A stretch of DNA of 64,000 nt. Source: Niveibacterium umoris (GTDB taxonomy: Bacteria; Pseudomonadota; Gammaproteobacteria; Burkholderiales; Rhodocyclaceae). This document shows, in pieces, positions 10,791-22,167 of this stretch. The notes under the pieces are model-generated. The model was not told the origin of the DNA, did no database searches, and saw nothing but the letters and a program-made list of their open reading frames with translations. Made by a program: the position numbers and the translations under genes. Location of the stretch: NCBI RefSeq assembly GCF_014197015.1, contig NZ_JACIET010000001.1:2108001-2172000 (forward strand). The letters are read 5' to 3'. The number at the start of each line of letters is the position of its first letter. Within the stretch, counting starts at the first letter, position 1.

Positions 10791-12455
10791 ATGTCGCACG
10801 TAACGGGATCTCCATTGCCGGCGCAGGGGCCTGCCCTGCGATTCGACGTCATCGCCGGCCTCACCGCAGCGGCGGTCGTGCTGCCGAAGGCGATGGCCTA
10901 CGCCACGGTGGCGGGCCTGCCGGTGGCCGTCGGCCTCTACACCGCGCTGGTGCCGATGCTGATCTACGCCTTCCTTGGCACCTCGCGGGTTCTGAGTGTC
11001 AGCTCGACCACGACGCTGGCGATCCTCGCCGGCACAGAGCTCGGACTGGTTGTGCCCGACGGTGACCCGGCGAAGCTGATCGCCGCTGCGGCGACCCTCA
11101 GCGCGCTGGTGGGTGTGATGCTGATGCTGGCGGCGGTACTGCGCCTGGGCTTCGTGGCGAACTTCATCTCGGCGCCGGTGCTCACCGGTTTCAAGGCCGG
11201 CATCGGCATGGTGATCCTGCTCGACCAGACGCCGAAGCTGCTCGGTCTGCATATCACCAAGCAGGGTTTCTTCCACGACCTCTTGTCCGTCGCACAGCAC
11301 ATTCCGGAAGCGCACCTGCTGACCGCGCTGGTCGCGTTGGCCACGATGGCCCTGCTGATCGGCATGGACAAGCTGATCCCACATTCGCCGGCCCCGCTGG
11401 TGGCGGTCGGCGGTGGCATCGCGGCCTCCTGGCTGTTCGGGCTCAAGGCGCTCGGCGTCTCGATTGTCGGCACGATTCCGCAAGGTTTCCCGAGCCTGAC
11501 CATGCCCGACCTGTCCCTGATCACCCAGTTACTGCCGGGCGCGCTGGGCATCGCACTGATGAGCTTCACCGAGAGCATTGCAGCGGGCCGTGCCTTCGCC
11601 GGCAATGACGACCCGCGGGTGGACGCCAACCGCGAGCTGCTTGCCACCGGTGCCGCGAACCTGGGTGGCGCCTTTCTCGGTGCAATGCCGGCGGGTGGCG
11701 GTACCTCGCAGACCGCTGTGGTGCGCGCTGCCGGTGGCCGTTCGCAAAAGGCCTCGATGGTCACCGCCGCGGCGGCGCTGGCGACGATGCTGGTGCTGGC
11801 CCCGATGCTCGGCTTGCTGCCGAACTCGGCACTGGCGGCGGTGGTGATCGTCTATTCGGTTGGCCTGATCCAGCCCAAGGAATTCCTCGCGATCCGCCGG
11901 ATCCGCAACATGGAATTCCGCTGGGCCTGCTTTGCTGCGATCGGGGTCCTGCTCTTCGGCACGCTCAACGGCATCCTGATCGCGATCATCATCTCGCTGG
12001 TCGCGCTGGCGGCGCAGACGGCGCGACCGCACGTCTACGCCCTGGGCCGCAAGCCGGGCACCGATGTGCTGCGGCCGCTCTCGCCCGAGCATCCGGAGGA
12101 CGAGCGTTTCGAGGGCCTGCTGGTGGCACGTCCGGAGGGGCGCATCTTCTTCCTGAACGCGAACGTGATCGCGGACCGCCTGAACGAACTGGCGGCAGAG
12201 CACAAGCCGCGCGTGATCGTGCTCGACATGAGCCGGGTGCCGGACATCGAGTATTCCGCGTTGCAGATGCTCGCCGATGGCGACAAGCGTATCGCCGAGC
12301 GGGGTGTCACGCTCTGGCTGGCAGGGCTCAACCCCGACGCGCTGGCGATGGTGCAGCATTGCGGCCTGGCCGACCGGCTCGGGCGCGATCGCATGATCTT
12401 CAACGCCCAGACCGCAATCGAGCGTTACATCGCACAGAACAAGAAACCCGCCTGA
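10791..12455 (+). CDS. SulP family anion transporter with STAS domain
   Basis: The 554-residue inner-membrane protein has the SulP/SLC26 transport domain (residues about 20-410, with FDVIAGLTAAAVVLPKAMAY, VGLYTALVPMLIYAFLGTSR and the GGTSQTAVVRAAGGRSQ loop) and a C-terminal STAS domain (about 440-550, including RVIVLDMSRVPDIEYSALQM). Such proteins move sulfate, bicarbonate or dicarboxylates by proton or sodium coupling. The ATG at 10791 was chosen because the first transport-domain motif follows about 15 residues later. The stop codon lies inside the loop of a terminator hairpin. A second, longer SulP with an added cNMP domain is encoded at 41965-44169; the two are only distantly similar. Confidence 0.93.
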   Translation: MSHVTGSPLPAQGPALRFDVIAGLTAAAVVLPKAMAYATVAGLPVAVGLYTALVPMLIYAFLGTSRVLSVSSTTTLAILAGTELGLVVPDGDPAKLIAAAATLSALVGVMLMLAAVLRLGFVANFISAPVLTGFKAGIGMVILLDQTPKLLGLHITKQGFFHDLLSVAQHIPEAHLLTALVALATMALLIGMDKLIPHSPAPLVAVGGGIAASWLFGLKALGVSIVGTIPQGFPSLTMPDLSLITQLLPGALGIALMSFTESIAAGRAFAGNDDPRVDANRELLATGAANLGGAFLGAMPAGGGTSQTAVVRAAGGRSQKASMVTAAAALATMLVLAPMLGLLPNSALAAVVIVYSVGLIQPKEFLAIRRIRNMEFRWACFAAIGVLLFGTLNGILIAIIISLVALAAQTARPHVYALGRKPGTDVLRPLSPEHPEDERFEGLLVARPEGRIFFLNANVIADRLNELAAEHKPRVIVLDMSRVPDIEYSALQMLADGDKRIAERGVTLWLAGLNPDALAMVQHCGLADRLGRDRMIFNAQTAIERYIAQNKKPA

Positions 12456-12466
12456 GCGGGTTTCTT
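12441..12466 (+). terminator. Terminator hairpin containing the SulP stop codon
   Basis: There is a perfect 11-base inverted repeat, AAGAAACCCGC-CTGA-GCGGGTTTCTT, in which the four-base loop holds the TGA stop of the SulP gene. The right arm ends in TTTCTT, and by symmetry the minus strand also ends in a T-rich arm. It therefore probably terminates the SulP transcript and may also stop transcription arriving from ppk2, whose stop lies about 46 bases away on the other strand. Confidence 0.8.
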
Positions 12467-12511
12467 GCAAGTCACAGCGGGCGGCCGGCACCGAAACACC
12501 GGCCGACCTGA

Positions 12512-13345
12512 TCAGTACTTTTCAGGCACGTACTTGAACGGATAGTCTGCGGCCTTCACGCGCCCGATCTTGCGCTTGGGCAGCTTGACCTTCTCGGCCG
12601 GAATCTCCTCGTATGGCACATGCGCGAGCAGGTGGCTGATCACGTTCAGGCGCACCTTCTTCTTGTCCTCGGAGCGCGCCACGAACCACGGCGCCCAGGA
12701 CGAATCGGTCTTCGCGAACATGTCGTCGCGCGCCACCGTGTAGTCGTCCCACTTGTCGAAGGACTTCACATCCATCGGCGAGAGCTTCCAGACCTTGCGT
12801 CCGTCGTCGATGCGGTCGCGCAGGCGGCGCTCCTGCTCTTCCGGGCTGACTTCCAGCCAGTACTTGAGCAGGATGATGCCGGACTCGATCATAGCCTTCT
12901 CGACCATCGGCACCACGTTGAGGAACTTCTCGACCTGCTCCGGCTTGGCAAAGCCCATCACCCGTTCGACCCCGGCACGGTTGTACCAACTGCGATCGAA
13001 GATCACGACTTCGCCGGCGGCGGGGAAGTGCGGGATGTAGCGCTGGATGTACATCTGCGTCTTTTCGCGCTCGGTCGGCGCAGGCAAGGCCACGACGCGG
13101 AAGATGCGCGGGCTGACGCGCTCGGTGATGGCCTTGATCGTGCCGCCCTTGCCAGCACCATCGCGCCCCTCAAACACGATGCACACCTTCAGCCCCTTGG
13201 CGACCACCCATTGCTGCAACTTCACCAGTTCGACGTGCAGGCGCTTGAGCTCCTTGTCGTAGGCTTTGTTGCTCATCGGTTCGGGCAGGGCGGGAACCTG
13301 CGCTGCGGCATCGGCGTCGCGATGCTTTTTGTTCTTGCCGGACAT
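12512..13345 (-). CDS. ppk2: Polyphosphate kinase 2 (PPK2)
   Basis: This is a 277-residue cytosolic PPK2, which uses polyphosphate to phosphorylate nucleoside diphosphates (or the reverse). The Walker A loop is EGRDGAGKGG (59-68), and the Walker B/lid part is GEVVIFDRSWYNRAGVERVM. The lid arginines (EEQERRLRDRIDDGRKVWKL) and the closing DYPFKYVPEKY are all typical. It is a single-domain protein of the usual length for class I enzymes with a short lysine-rich N-terminus. The ADP/GDP preference cannot be read from the sequence. The gene appears monocistronic and converges with the upstream SulP gene. Confidence 0.95.
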   Translation of the reverse strand: MSGKNKKHRDADAAAQVPALPEPMSNKAYDKELKRLHVELVKLQQWVVAKGLKVCIVFEGRDGAGKGGTIKAITERVSPRIFRVVALPAPTEREKTQMYIQRYIPHFPAAGEVVIFDRSWYNRAGVERVMGFAKPEQVEKFLNVVPMVEKAMIESGIILLKYWLEVSPEEQERRLRDRIDDGRKVWKLSPMDVKSFDKWDDYTVARDDMFAKTDSSWAPWFVARSEDKKKVRLNVISHLLAHVPYEEIPAEKVKLPKRKIGRVKAADYPFKYVPEKY

Positions 13346-13425
13346 GACTTCCTCCTTCGGATGAAGCAGGCCGCCGTCGGCGTGAGAGATGCGGCCACGC
13401 TGGCCTGCAATCGGTGATGGCGGTA

Positions 13426-13450
13426 CGCCGCCGGGTGCGTCCCGGCGGCG
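13426..13450 (-). terminator. GC-rich hairpin after the outer-membrane factor gene
   Basis: A perfect 10-base stem (CGCCGCCGGG / CCCGGCGGCG) with a TGCGT loop lies 11 bases after the stop of the outer-membrane factor gene. It has no T-run on either side, so it may be a weak or Rho-assisted terminator or an mRNA 3'-end stabiliser for the efflux operon. Confidence 0.4.
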
Positions 13451-13461
13451 ATCACACGCCC

Positions 13462-14874
13462 TTACTTCGTTTTAGCAGCGACTGGGGCCGCGGTGGCTGC
13501 AAAATCGCCGCCCAGCGCCAGGTGCAGATTCACTCGCTGGAGACGAGCGTCACTTTGCACCCGCAGCTGTTCGCCTTGCACTGCGATCAAGCCAAGTTCT
13601 TCGTTGACGACAGCGCGACGATCGACGGACCCGACGCGCAGGCGGTGTTTTGCCAGCTCGACTTGACGCTTGTTTTCGACAACCCTGGCGTCCAACAGTG
13701 TCGCGCGCGCCTGCAACGCAACGTTAGCCGCGAGAGCATTCTCGACGTCGGCAAACGCCTTCTGACCCGCCGAGACGTACGCCGCAACCGCCGCTTTCTG
13801 CTCGGCGGTTTTCGCTTCTGCTTGCCCTTCCAGCGCGCCACCGGTGAACAGCGGTGCAACGAAGCCGGCACCAGCGCTCCAGACCGGGTTGTTGCGGTCG
13901 GCCAGCAAGAACAGCGAACTGTCGATCGAATTCACGCCCGCGGTCAGCTTGATCGCGGGCAGGCGCGCCGCCTTGGCCTCTTCCGCGGCGTAGAAACTTG
14001 CCGCCACCTTGCGTTCGGCCGACACGATGTCCGGACGACGCTCCAGCAACTGCGAAGGCAAACCGGCCGGCACGGGATCGGGCAGCACTGGCAGCGCCGT
14101 TGCGACGGCGATTTCGGCCGCCGGGTATCGACCCACGAGCAGCTCGATTGCGCGTTGCGCCTGCGTTTCCGCGAGCTTGAGCTGTTCAAGCGAATCCTTA
14201 CGTGCGGCCAAGGCCTCGCGCGCGGTGGAAACGGCGGTGCCATCGGTGTTGCCGATGCGCTGACGCGTCTCTTCCAGCGCAATCAGCCGCTGCGTCGCCT
14301 CGATCGACTGTTCGGCGAGCGTACGTTGCATCCGCGCCTCGATCGCGACGTACCACGCACGGGCCACGGCTGCCGCGAGCGACTGTCGTGCCCAGGCCAG
14401 ATCCAGCACGGTGCTGTCGTACTGCGCGGTGGCCGCAGCACGCTGTGCGCGCACCCGCCCCCACAGATCGAGTTCCCAATTCACGCTGAGCCCGCCGCCG
14501 GTCAGCCCGCTGCCGTCGGACATCTTGCCGCCGGTACGGCCGTAGGCAAGAACCGAAGGCCACAGGCTGCCGCCCGCCGCCTTCACGATCGCGCTGGCCT
14601 GCTCGATACGGGCCGACGCGACCTTCAGATCCGGGTTGTTGGCCATGGCCTCGTCGACCAGCGCAATCAGCTGCGGGTCGTTGAAGCGGGCGAGCCAGCC
14701 TTCCGAGAACGTTCCGGAAGGCGAACCCGCCTTCCAGCTTTCAGGCAGCGGCGCCTTCGGCATGACCTGCGCACGCAGGTCCGCCCCTTTCGGCGGAGAC
14801 TGCAGCGCGCATCCGCCCGCCACAAGCGCCAGCGCGACGGCAAGCGCCGCGCGGCTTAGGTTGAAGTCAGCCAT
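13462..14874 (-). CDS. Outer-membrane factor lipoprotein (NodT/OprM type)
   Basis: The 470-residue protein is a TolC-superfamily outer-membrane channel. It opens with a lipoprotein signal ending in ALVAGGC, so the mature protein starts at an acylated cysteine. The two halves of the OEP repeat are visible as long helical stretches (DPQLIALVDEAMANNPDLKV, then VNWELDLWGRVRAQRAAATA and the second-half AGAGFVAPLFTGGALEGQAE). It would connect an inner-membrane pump and the periplasmic adaptor encoded just upstream to the outside. The gene lies ten bases behind the HlyD-type adaptor and closes the operon. A GAGGAA ribosome-binding site precedes the ATG. Confidence 0.93.
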   Translation of the reverse strand: MADFNLSRAALAVALALVAGGCALQSPPKGADLRAQVMPKAPLPESWKAGSPSGTFSEGWLARFNDPQLIALVDEAMANNPDLKVASARIEQASAIVKAAGGSLWPSVLAYGRTGGKMSDGSGLTGGGLSVNWELDLWGRVRAQRAAATAQYDSTVLDLAWARQSLAAAVARAWYVAIEARMQRTLAEQSIEATQRLIALEETRQRIGNTDGTAVSTAREALAARKDSLEQLKLAETQAQRAIELLVGRYPAAEIAVATALPVLPDPVPAGLPSQLLERRPDIVSAERKVAASFYAAEEAKAARLPAIKLTAGVNSIDSSLFLLADRNNPVWSAGAGFVAPLFTGGALEGQAEAKTAEQKAAVAAYVSAGQKAFADVENALAANVALQARATLLDARVVENKRQVELAKHRLRVGSVDRRAVVNEELGLIAVQGEQLRVQSDARLQRVNLHLALGGDFAATAAPVAAKTK

Positions 14875-14884
14875 GGTCCGTTCC

Positions 14885-16021
14885 TCAGTGAAGCTTCAGG
14901 ACCAGGTAATTCAGGATCGAATTCACCCGTACGATCACGCGGCGAACCAGCTGCACCGGTTTGATGTGCTCGGTGTAGATCGCGCCGTGCCCCACCGCCC
15001 CGGCGGCAAGGAACAGATCCCGGTGCTTGTCTTCGAGTTCGAACTTCACCGCAAAACGGCCGGGCGGCAGCGGCGCCGGGCCGGTCTGCGGAATCTGGCC
15101 GCTCATCGGAATCTGCCCCTGGCCCTGCGCCCACACGATGGACTGCACCTTGGCCTTGATGATTTCGCCCGGGTAAGTAGGCAGTGCGATCTCGGCTTCA
15201 TTGCCCGGCTCCACGTTGTACAGCTCGTTCTGCTGGTACAGCGCGATGATCTGCTGCTCGTCCTCGACGAACACCATCGCCGGCTGCAGCGGCATCGGCA
15301 CCACCCACGAACCGACTCGCAACTGGTTGTTGATGACCGTGCCGTCTGACGGCGCGTACATCGTGGTCTGCGACAGCTCCCACTTGGCGTTTTCGAGCTG
15401 CGCCCGGACGTTGGCGACCTGGGCTTGTTCGCCATTGACCTGCGCGCCCATCTGCTCCTTGATCTGGCGTTCGCTCGCCAGCGCCGCAGCATGCTCGGCC
15501 TGCAGCTGTTTGACGTTGGCCTGCGCCTGCTCAAGGTCGAACTTGTTGCCAGCCTCGGTCTTCGCGAGTTCTGCGAATTCAGCCACGCGCCGGTTCGCCA
15601 GATCGATCTGCGCCTTGACGCCCTCGGTCTTGCTGCTTGCGGCCTTCAGTTGTTCGTTCAGGTTCTTCGCGTTGGCGATGGCAGAGGCAAGCTGCGACTC
15701 GAGCGAACGCACGGTCTGCTCATACGGCGTCGGGTCGATCTTGAACAACACGTCGCCTTTCTTCATGTGCACGTTGCCCTCGGCCGGCACGGCGATCACC
15801 CGGCCACGTACCTGCGGCACCACTTGCACCGTGTATTTGAGGACGCGAATGTCGGCCGACGAGGGTGCGATCACGTTCAGGGTGAGGATCAGCCAGGTCA
15901 GGCCCACCACCGGAATCGTGACGACAATGACCTTCGAGGTGGTGTTCCACGGCAGCAGCTTGAACTTGAAAAAGATCAGCCAGACGAAGAAGGCATAGAT
16001 GCCTACGAGGATCGCTTCCAT
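14885..16021 (-). CDS. HlyD/EmrA-type membrane fusion protein (YibH/YiaV-like)
   Basis: This 378-residue periplasmic adaptor is anchored by one or two N-terminal helices (AILVGIYAFFVWLIFFKFKL and VIVVTIPVVGLTWLILTLNV). It then has a lipoyl/biotinyl half-motif (VPQVRGRVIAVPAEGNVHMK, GDVLFKIDPTPYEQ), a long coiled-coil hairpin (about 115-215) and a second lipoyl half followed by a beta-barrel. The double hydrophobic N-terminus and the gene order after a DUF3302 protein match the E. coli yibI-yibH and yiaW-yiaV pairs. Its start overlaps the DUF3302 stop by one base (TGATG). The operon has no MFS, RND or ABC pump. Confidence 0.9.
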   Translation of the reverse strand: MEAILVGIYAFFVWLIFFKFKLLPWNTTSKVIVVTIPVVGLTWLILTLNVIAPSSADIRVLKYTVQVVPQVRGRVIAVPAEGNVHMKKGDVLFKIDPTPYEQTVRSLESQLASAIANAKNLNEQLKAASSKTEGVKAQIDLANRRVAEFAELAKTEAGNKFDLEQAQANVKQLQAEHAAALASERQIKEQMGAQVNGEQAQVANVRAQLENAKWELSQTTMYAPSDGTVINNQLRVGSWVVPMPLQPAMVFVEDEQQIIALYQQNELYNVEPGNEAEIALPTYPGEIIKAKVQSIVWAQGQGQIPMSGQIPQTGPAPLPPGRFAVKFELEDKHRDLFLAAGAVGHGAIYTEHIKPVQLVRRVIVRVNSILNYLVLKLH

Positions 16022-16557
16022 CAGGCGGCCCCTCCCTGGCTACGCGCCGACAGCTGGGCGCGAATCGCTTCGAGTTCCGGGCTCAGCTTGCGCGTCTTGG
16101 CCATCTGGTCGAGTTCTTCCTTGAGGTGGGCGATATCTTTGCGAACCACTTCGTCATCGGACACGGCGACGAGCTTCTCGCCGTGCTCCAGGTAATAGTC
16201 GTCGTGCTTGTCGGTGCCGTAGGCCATCTTGTAGCCGATCGGCTTGGTGTAGGCCCACAGCCAGGCGATCGGCCACAGCAAACCACCGAAGACCAGCGAG
16301 AGCAGGCACAGCGTCGTGATGCCTTCGGTTTGCGGATGGTGTTTCTTGTGCGCGACCTTTTCGGGAAGGATGTGCACCAGCCAGAACAGCGCGATGCCAC
16401 CGGGCGGCAGCGCGATCAGGATGAACCACGCAAGAAAATTGGCGACCTTGTCTTCCATTTCCGGCGAGAGCATGGACGCTCGCGCACCGAAGGAAATCAA
16501 CAGCAAGGCGCCCACGCTGGCAATGCGCAAGACAGCAGACTTGTGAGGCCGGAGCAT
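16021..16557 (-). CDS. DUF3302 inner-membrane protein (YibI/YiaW-like)
   Basis: I start this protein at 16557, since GGTGGAG lies eight bases ahead, giving 178 residues. It has a cleavable-looking signal or first helix (LRIASVGALLLISFGARA), two further hydrophobic helices (FLAWFILIALPPGGIALFWL and TLCLLSLVFGGLLWPIAWLW) separated by a basic HKKHHPQ loop, and a charged cytoplasmic C-terminal coil. This is the DUF3302 architecture seen in E. coli YibI and YiaW, which are always paired with a YibH/YiaV adaptor, as here. The function is unknown; the pairing suggests it is part of the adaptor complex. Confidence 0.85.
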   Translation of the reverse strand: MLRPHKSAVLRIASVGALLLISFGARASMLSPEMEDKVANFLAWFILIALPPGGIALFWLVHILPEKVAHKKHHPQTEGITTLCLLSLVFGGLLWPIAWLWAYTKPIGYKMAYGTDKHDDYYLEHGEKLVAVSDDEVVRKDIAHLKEELDQMAKTRKLSPELEAIRAQLSARSQGGAA

Positions 16558-16771
16558 CGGGGGTTCTCCACCGAGAGGTTGGGATCGTCTGAAACCAGAC
16601 TGCCGCGTCAGCAATGCGCCGCGGACGCGCGTTTGAATTGTTTGCCTCGAATGGCTCGCAACGCAAGCCGATCCACCGTCTGCTATTGATGTGAGTCACG
16701 CGCCAGTCACGCCGCCTCCAGTAAACACTGCCCGCCGGAACGTCGCCGACGCGGATTGGCGCGGCACGCGC

Positions 16772-17749
16772 TCAGCGCACCACCGGTCCGCAATGCAGCG
16801 AGACCTTTCGTTCGCCACGCCGCCAGCACGGCGCCGCATCCTTCGCCAGATGAGCGGTACCGGCCTCGTCCTGATGTGCGACGACCACGTTGAATGCTGT
16901 GGCACCCTGGCGATCGAACTCCAGCCGTAACACCCAACCGGTTGTCGATGCGACGGTATCAAAGCCGTCGAAGACGAAATTGCCGAGGCTCCAGATGATC
17001 GGCTTGCCGCGGTAGAGGCTCGCCCCCTGCGTGACGTGTGGATGCCCACCGACCACTGCGTCGGCCCCGGCATCGATCATCGTGCGGGCAAGCGCAATCT
17101 GACGCGGCCCGGGCTCGGGCTCGTGCTCCCAGCCCCAGTGCATGAACGGGATCACGAAATCGGCCCCCGCCTTGCGCGCGGCGCGGATGTCGGCGACCAC
17201 GTGGCTGTCTTCGCTCCAGGCAACACCGGCCCAGTTGGCGCCGGCCTCGAAACTGCGCGGTTTGAACTCGTTGTAGGCGAGCACTGCGATGCGCAAGCCC
17301 TTCTGCTCTATCCACAGCGGCGTGTGCGCTTCGGCAAGATTGGCGCCCCCGCCGAAGGCCACGATACCGGCAGCGCGCACGTGTTGCAGCGTCTCGACGA
17401 AGGCTTCGCGGCCGTAATCGCCTGAATGGTTATTGGCCACCGCGAGTGCATCGAAGCGCCCTTTCAGCACCCGAATCACCGACGGATCGGCGCGGAAGGT
17501 CCACGGCTTGTTGTCGAGTGCCTTACCGCTTGTCGCCACCGGGCATTCCAGGTTGCCGATGGTGAAGTCGGCGCCACGCAGCAGGGCATCGAACTCCGCC
17601 AGCGGATCACCGCCGGCAGCGATCGTCTTGCCAGGCCCGTCATCGAGCATCAGGTCACCGGCGAATAACAGAGTGACCGTTTGCGCCTGCGCCGACGCCG
17701 CAAATCCGTGCGCTGCCAGTAGCGCAATGAAGATCATGATCGCCCTCAT
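16772..17749 (-). CDS. CapA-like exported metallophosphatase
   Basis: The 325-residue protein has a signal peptide (cleavage near ASAQAQT) and the CapA/PgsA calcineurin-like fold: LLFAGDLMLDDGPG (metal ligand D), TIGNLECPV, FDALAVANNHSGDYG (the NH pair), VIPFMHWGWEHE and VVGGHPHVTQG. CapA proteins take part in poly-gamma-glutamate or capsule synthesis and attachment, but no pgsBC/capBC partners are nearby, so another periplasmic phosphatase role is equally possible. Its ATG overlaps the stop of the preceding exported-protein gene by four bases. The C-terminus contains two cysteines (APCWRR, LHCGPVV) that could form a disulfide. Confidence 0.9.
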   Translation of the reverse strand: MRAIMIFIALLAAHGFAASAQAQTVTLLFAGDLMLDDGPGKTIAAGGDPLAEFDALLRGADFTIGNLECPVATSGKALDNKPWTFRADPSVIRVLKGRFDALAVANNHSGDYGREAFVETLQHVRAAGIVAFGGGANLAEAHTPLWIEQKGLRIAVLAYNEFKPRSFEAGANWAGVAWSEDSHVVADIRAARKAGADFVIPFMHWGWEHEPEPGPRQIALARTMIDAGADAVVGGHPHVTQGASLYRGKPIIWSLGNFVFDGFDTVASTTGWVLRLEFDRQGATAFNVVVAHQDEAGTAHLAKDAAPCWRRGERKVSLHCGPVVR

Positions 17750-18204
17750 CGCCTGGCTCCCGCCTCACGCATCTCGCACCAGTACTCGAGCTCGCCGTCT
17801 CGCACCGGCTCGTACACCCTTTGCATGCCGGTGAAGCCGTAGCGCCCGCCGGCAGGCAGCGGCAAGGGGAATTCGGCAACGTGGATCGGCACCGCGCCGT
17901 CATCCTTGTCGGCGTAGGTGTAGAGCTTGACGGCCGCAAGGCCGGCCGGTGCCCGCTCGAATACGATCCGGAACAGGAAATACGAGCCCACCGACACCGG
18001 CGCGACGGTGTACGGCGACGTCGTCGCGTGCGCGCGCAGGACCTGCGTTTGCCCCCCATAGGTGACATGACAAAGCACCGAGTTTGCCGCCTGTGCGGTG
18101 GCGAGGCTGCCCGCCGCCACAAGCGCAAGCCCGGTGCGCGCAAGTGGGCGGCACATCGCACCGAACCTGTGGCCGAACGCCCGAACGCCCTTCGTGCGCG
18201 TCAT
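17746..18204 (-). CDS. Exported protein of unknown function
   Basis: This 152-residue protein has a basic N-terminus and a hydrophobic signal segment (TGLALVAAGSLATAQA, cleavage before ANS). The remaining 110 residues are mostly strand-forming, with two cysteines (LCHVTYGG and EYWCEMRE) that probably pair in the periplasm. I recognise no family. It overlaps the SPFH gene upstream and the CapA gene downstream by four bases each (ATGA), so the three are translated as a tightly coupled unit. A start at 18156 (MCRPL) would give a more typical signal peptide length. Confidence 0.75.
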   Translation of the reverse strand: MTRTKGVRAFGHRFGAMCRPLARTGLALVAAGSLATAQAANSVLCHVTYGGQTQVLRAHATTSPYTVAPVSVGSYFLFRIVFERAPAGLAAVKLYTYADKDDGAVPIHVAEFPLPLPAGGRYGFTGMQRVYEPVRDGELEYWCEMREAGARR

Positions 18205-19067
18205 TTGCCGGAGTGCGGCGGGATGCTGATCAAGGGCGCAGACGTCATGTTCGCCGGCACCACCACCGTGTTGGCATTGCCCTTCTCGGCAAAGGTCTGC
18301 AGCGCCTGGTTCGCTTCGTGTTGCAGGTACTCCCGCGTCAGGCTGTCGGCGATGATCTTGTTGGCGCGTGCAATGCCCTCGGCTTCGGTGACGCGGATCT
18401 CGGCCTGCTTCTTGGCGATCTCGGTCTGGATCGTCATCGCTTCGAGTTTCTTCTGGTTCGCCACCGCGGCGCGGATCGACTCCTCGATCGACGGATCGGT
18501 CAGCACCGAGCGGATCACCACCCGCGTGATCGTGAAGACGTGCGGATCGTTGCGGTCGAGTTCCGCCTGCACGTTACTGCGGATCGATGCCGCCATCTCG
18601 TCGCGTTTGGTGTGCATCACCAGCGAATCGACGCGGGCCACTTCTTCATACACCGCGTTGCGGACGATGCGCATCACCACGCCCTGCGCCGGCAACCATA
18701 TCCCGGAATGCTCGTCGCGCACCGACTGGCCGGCGTACTTCACCTGCAGGGCCGGGATCTGCGTATCCGCGACCTTGTAGTAAACGCTCACATCCATGTC
18801 GCGCAGGCTCAGGTTGTCCTTGGCCTTGGGGGTGAGGTCCTGCAGGTCGATCGCGACTTCCTTGGCGCTGAATTCACTGACCGTCGAAATGAATGGCCAC
18901 TTCAGGTAGACACCCGGCGTCACCGCATCAGCGGCAATCACGCCCAGCGTCGTGCGCACACCGACGTTGCCCGATCCGATCGTGCCCGCAAGGCCAAAGA
19001 CGACCGCCCCGAACAGAAGCACCGCCAATGCAATCAGGGGAATGCGACGTCGCGATTGAAACTCCAT
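18201..19067 (-). CDS. SPFH/band 7 (prohibitin-like) membrane protein
   Basis: The start at 19067 is chosen for the GGAG six bases ahead. The 288-residue protein has one N-terminal membrane helix (IPLIALAVLLFGAVVFGLAG), a band 7 domain (about 28-200, with GVRTTLGVIAADAVTPGVYL and LTDPSIEESIRAAVANQ), and a charged coiled coil rich in A/E/K (AKKQAEIRVTEAEGIARANK) as in prohibitin, HflC and stomatin. Such proteins form large oligomeric membrane scaffolds, often around proteases. It heads an operon with an exported protein and a CapA-like phosphatase, an association I do not recognise from a known system. Confidence 0.9.
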   Translation of the reverse strand: MEFQSRRRIPLIALAVLLFGAVVFGLAGTIGSGNVGVRTTLGVIAADAVTPGVYLKWPFISTVSEFSAKEVAIDLQDLTPKAKDNLSLRDMDVSVYYKVADTQIPALQVKYAGQSVRDEHSGIWLPAQGVVMRIVRNAVYEEVARVDSLVMHTKRDEMAASIRSNVQAELDRNDPHVFTITRVVIRSVLTDPSIEESIRAAVANQKKLEAMTIQTEIAKKQAEIRVTEAEGIARANKIIADSLTREYLQHEANQALQTFAEKGNANTVVVPANMTSAPLISIPPHSGK

Positions 19068-19169
19068 GAAGCACTCCATGCGTGACACGAGGTGCACGCA
19101 TGGTAGCGGCTCTGGGCCGGCTAGGGCAGCGCCGGATCAGTTTCGGTACACGCGGGGGGGCGGCGACGC

Positions 19170-19673
19170 TCAGTGCTTCGGGCGCTGATTGGGAATCCAG
19201 GCCCAGATGAATTCACTCTCGACCGGATGCTCGCCGGCTTCGTCGGTGACGACGACCGCGACGCTGACCTCGCCCTTGTCGGTGTCCTGCATCAGCTGCC
19301 GCTGCTCGGGCGTCAGCGTGGCGACCGCACGCAGACTACCGGTGGCGCGCTTGCGAAAATGCACGGTGAGTGACTTCGCGAGCGGCAGGCAGTCGTCACG
19401 CACGTTCATGCCCACCACCATGCCGGTGGCGGTTTCCGCCAACAAGGTCGTTGCCGCCGCGTGCACACCCTTGATGTGGTTCTGCACCGGGCGGCGATTG
19501 GCGATGGCGATCTCGACGCGCATCGGCGACATCTCGACGTAGTCGAGCCGCGCCGTGCCGGTGAACGGCACCGCGCGGCGCAGCGCGAGGTTACGTGCTG
19601 CGGGGCGCAGGAAGGCGGGTAGCGCATCGAGCTTGGCCAGTGTGCGGGCGAGGCGGTTTGGTTTTGCGCTCAT
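19170..19673 (-). CDS. DUF4442 hotdog-fold protein, possible acyl-CoA thioesterase
   Basis: This 167-residue protein starts at an ATG preceded by a perfect GGAGG five bases away; the ribosome-binding site sits just after the fadH stop. It shows the DUF4442 pattern with NHIKGVHAAATTLLAETATG as the hotdog helix, followed by CLPLAKSLTVHFRKRATGSL and a C-terminal strand (VESEFIWAWIPNQ). It follows fadH by 11 bases in the same direction, so a role in clearing or recycling acyl-CoA during unsaturated fatty acid breakdown is a reasonable inference. Confidence 0.85.
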   Translation of the reverse strand: MSAKPNRLARTLAKLDALPAFLRPAARNLALRRAVPFTGTARLDYVEMSPMRVEIAIANRRPVQNHIKGVHAAATTLLAETATGMVVGMNVRDDCLPLAKSLTVHFRKRATGSLRAVATLTPEQRQLMQDTDKGEVSVAVVVTDEAGEHPVESEFIWAWIPNQRPKH

Positions 19674-19684
19674 GCGACCTCCGC

Positions 19685-22167
<2,483 letters not shown>

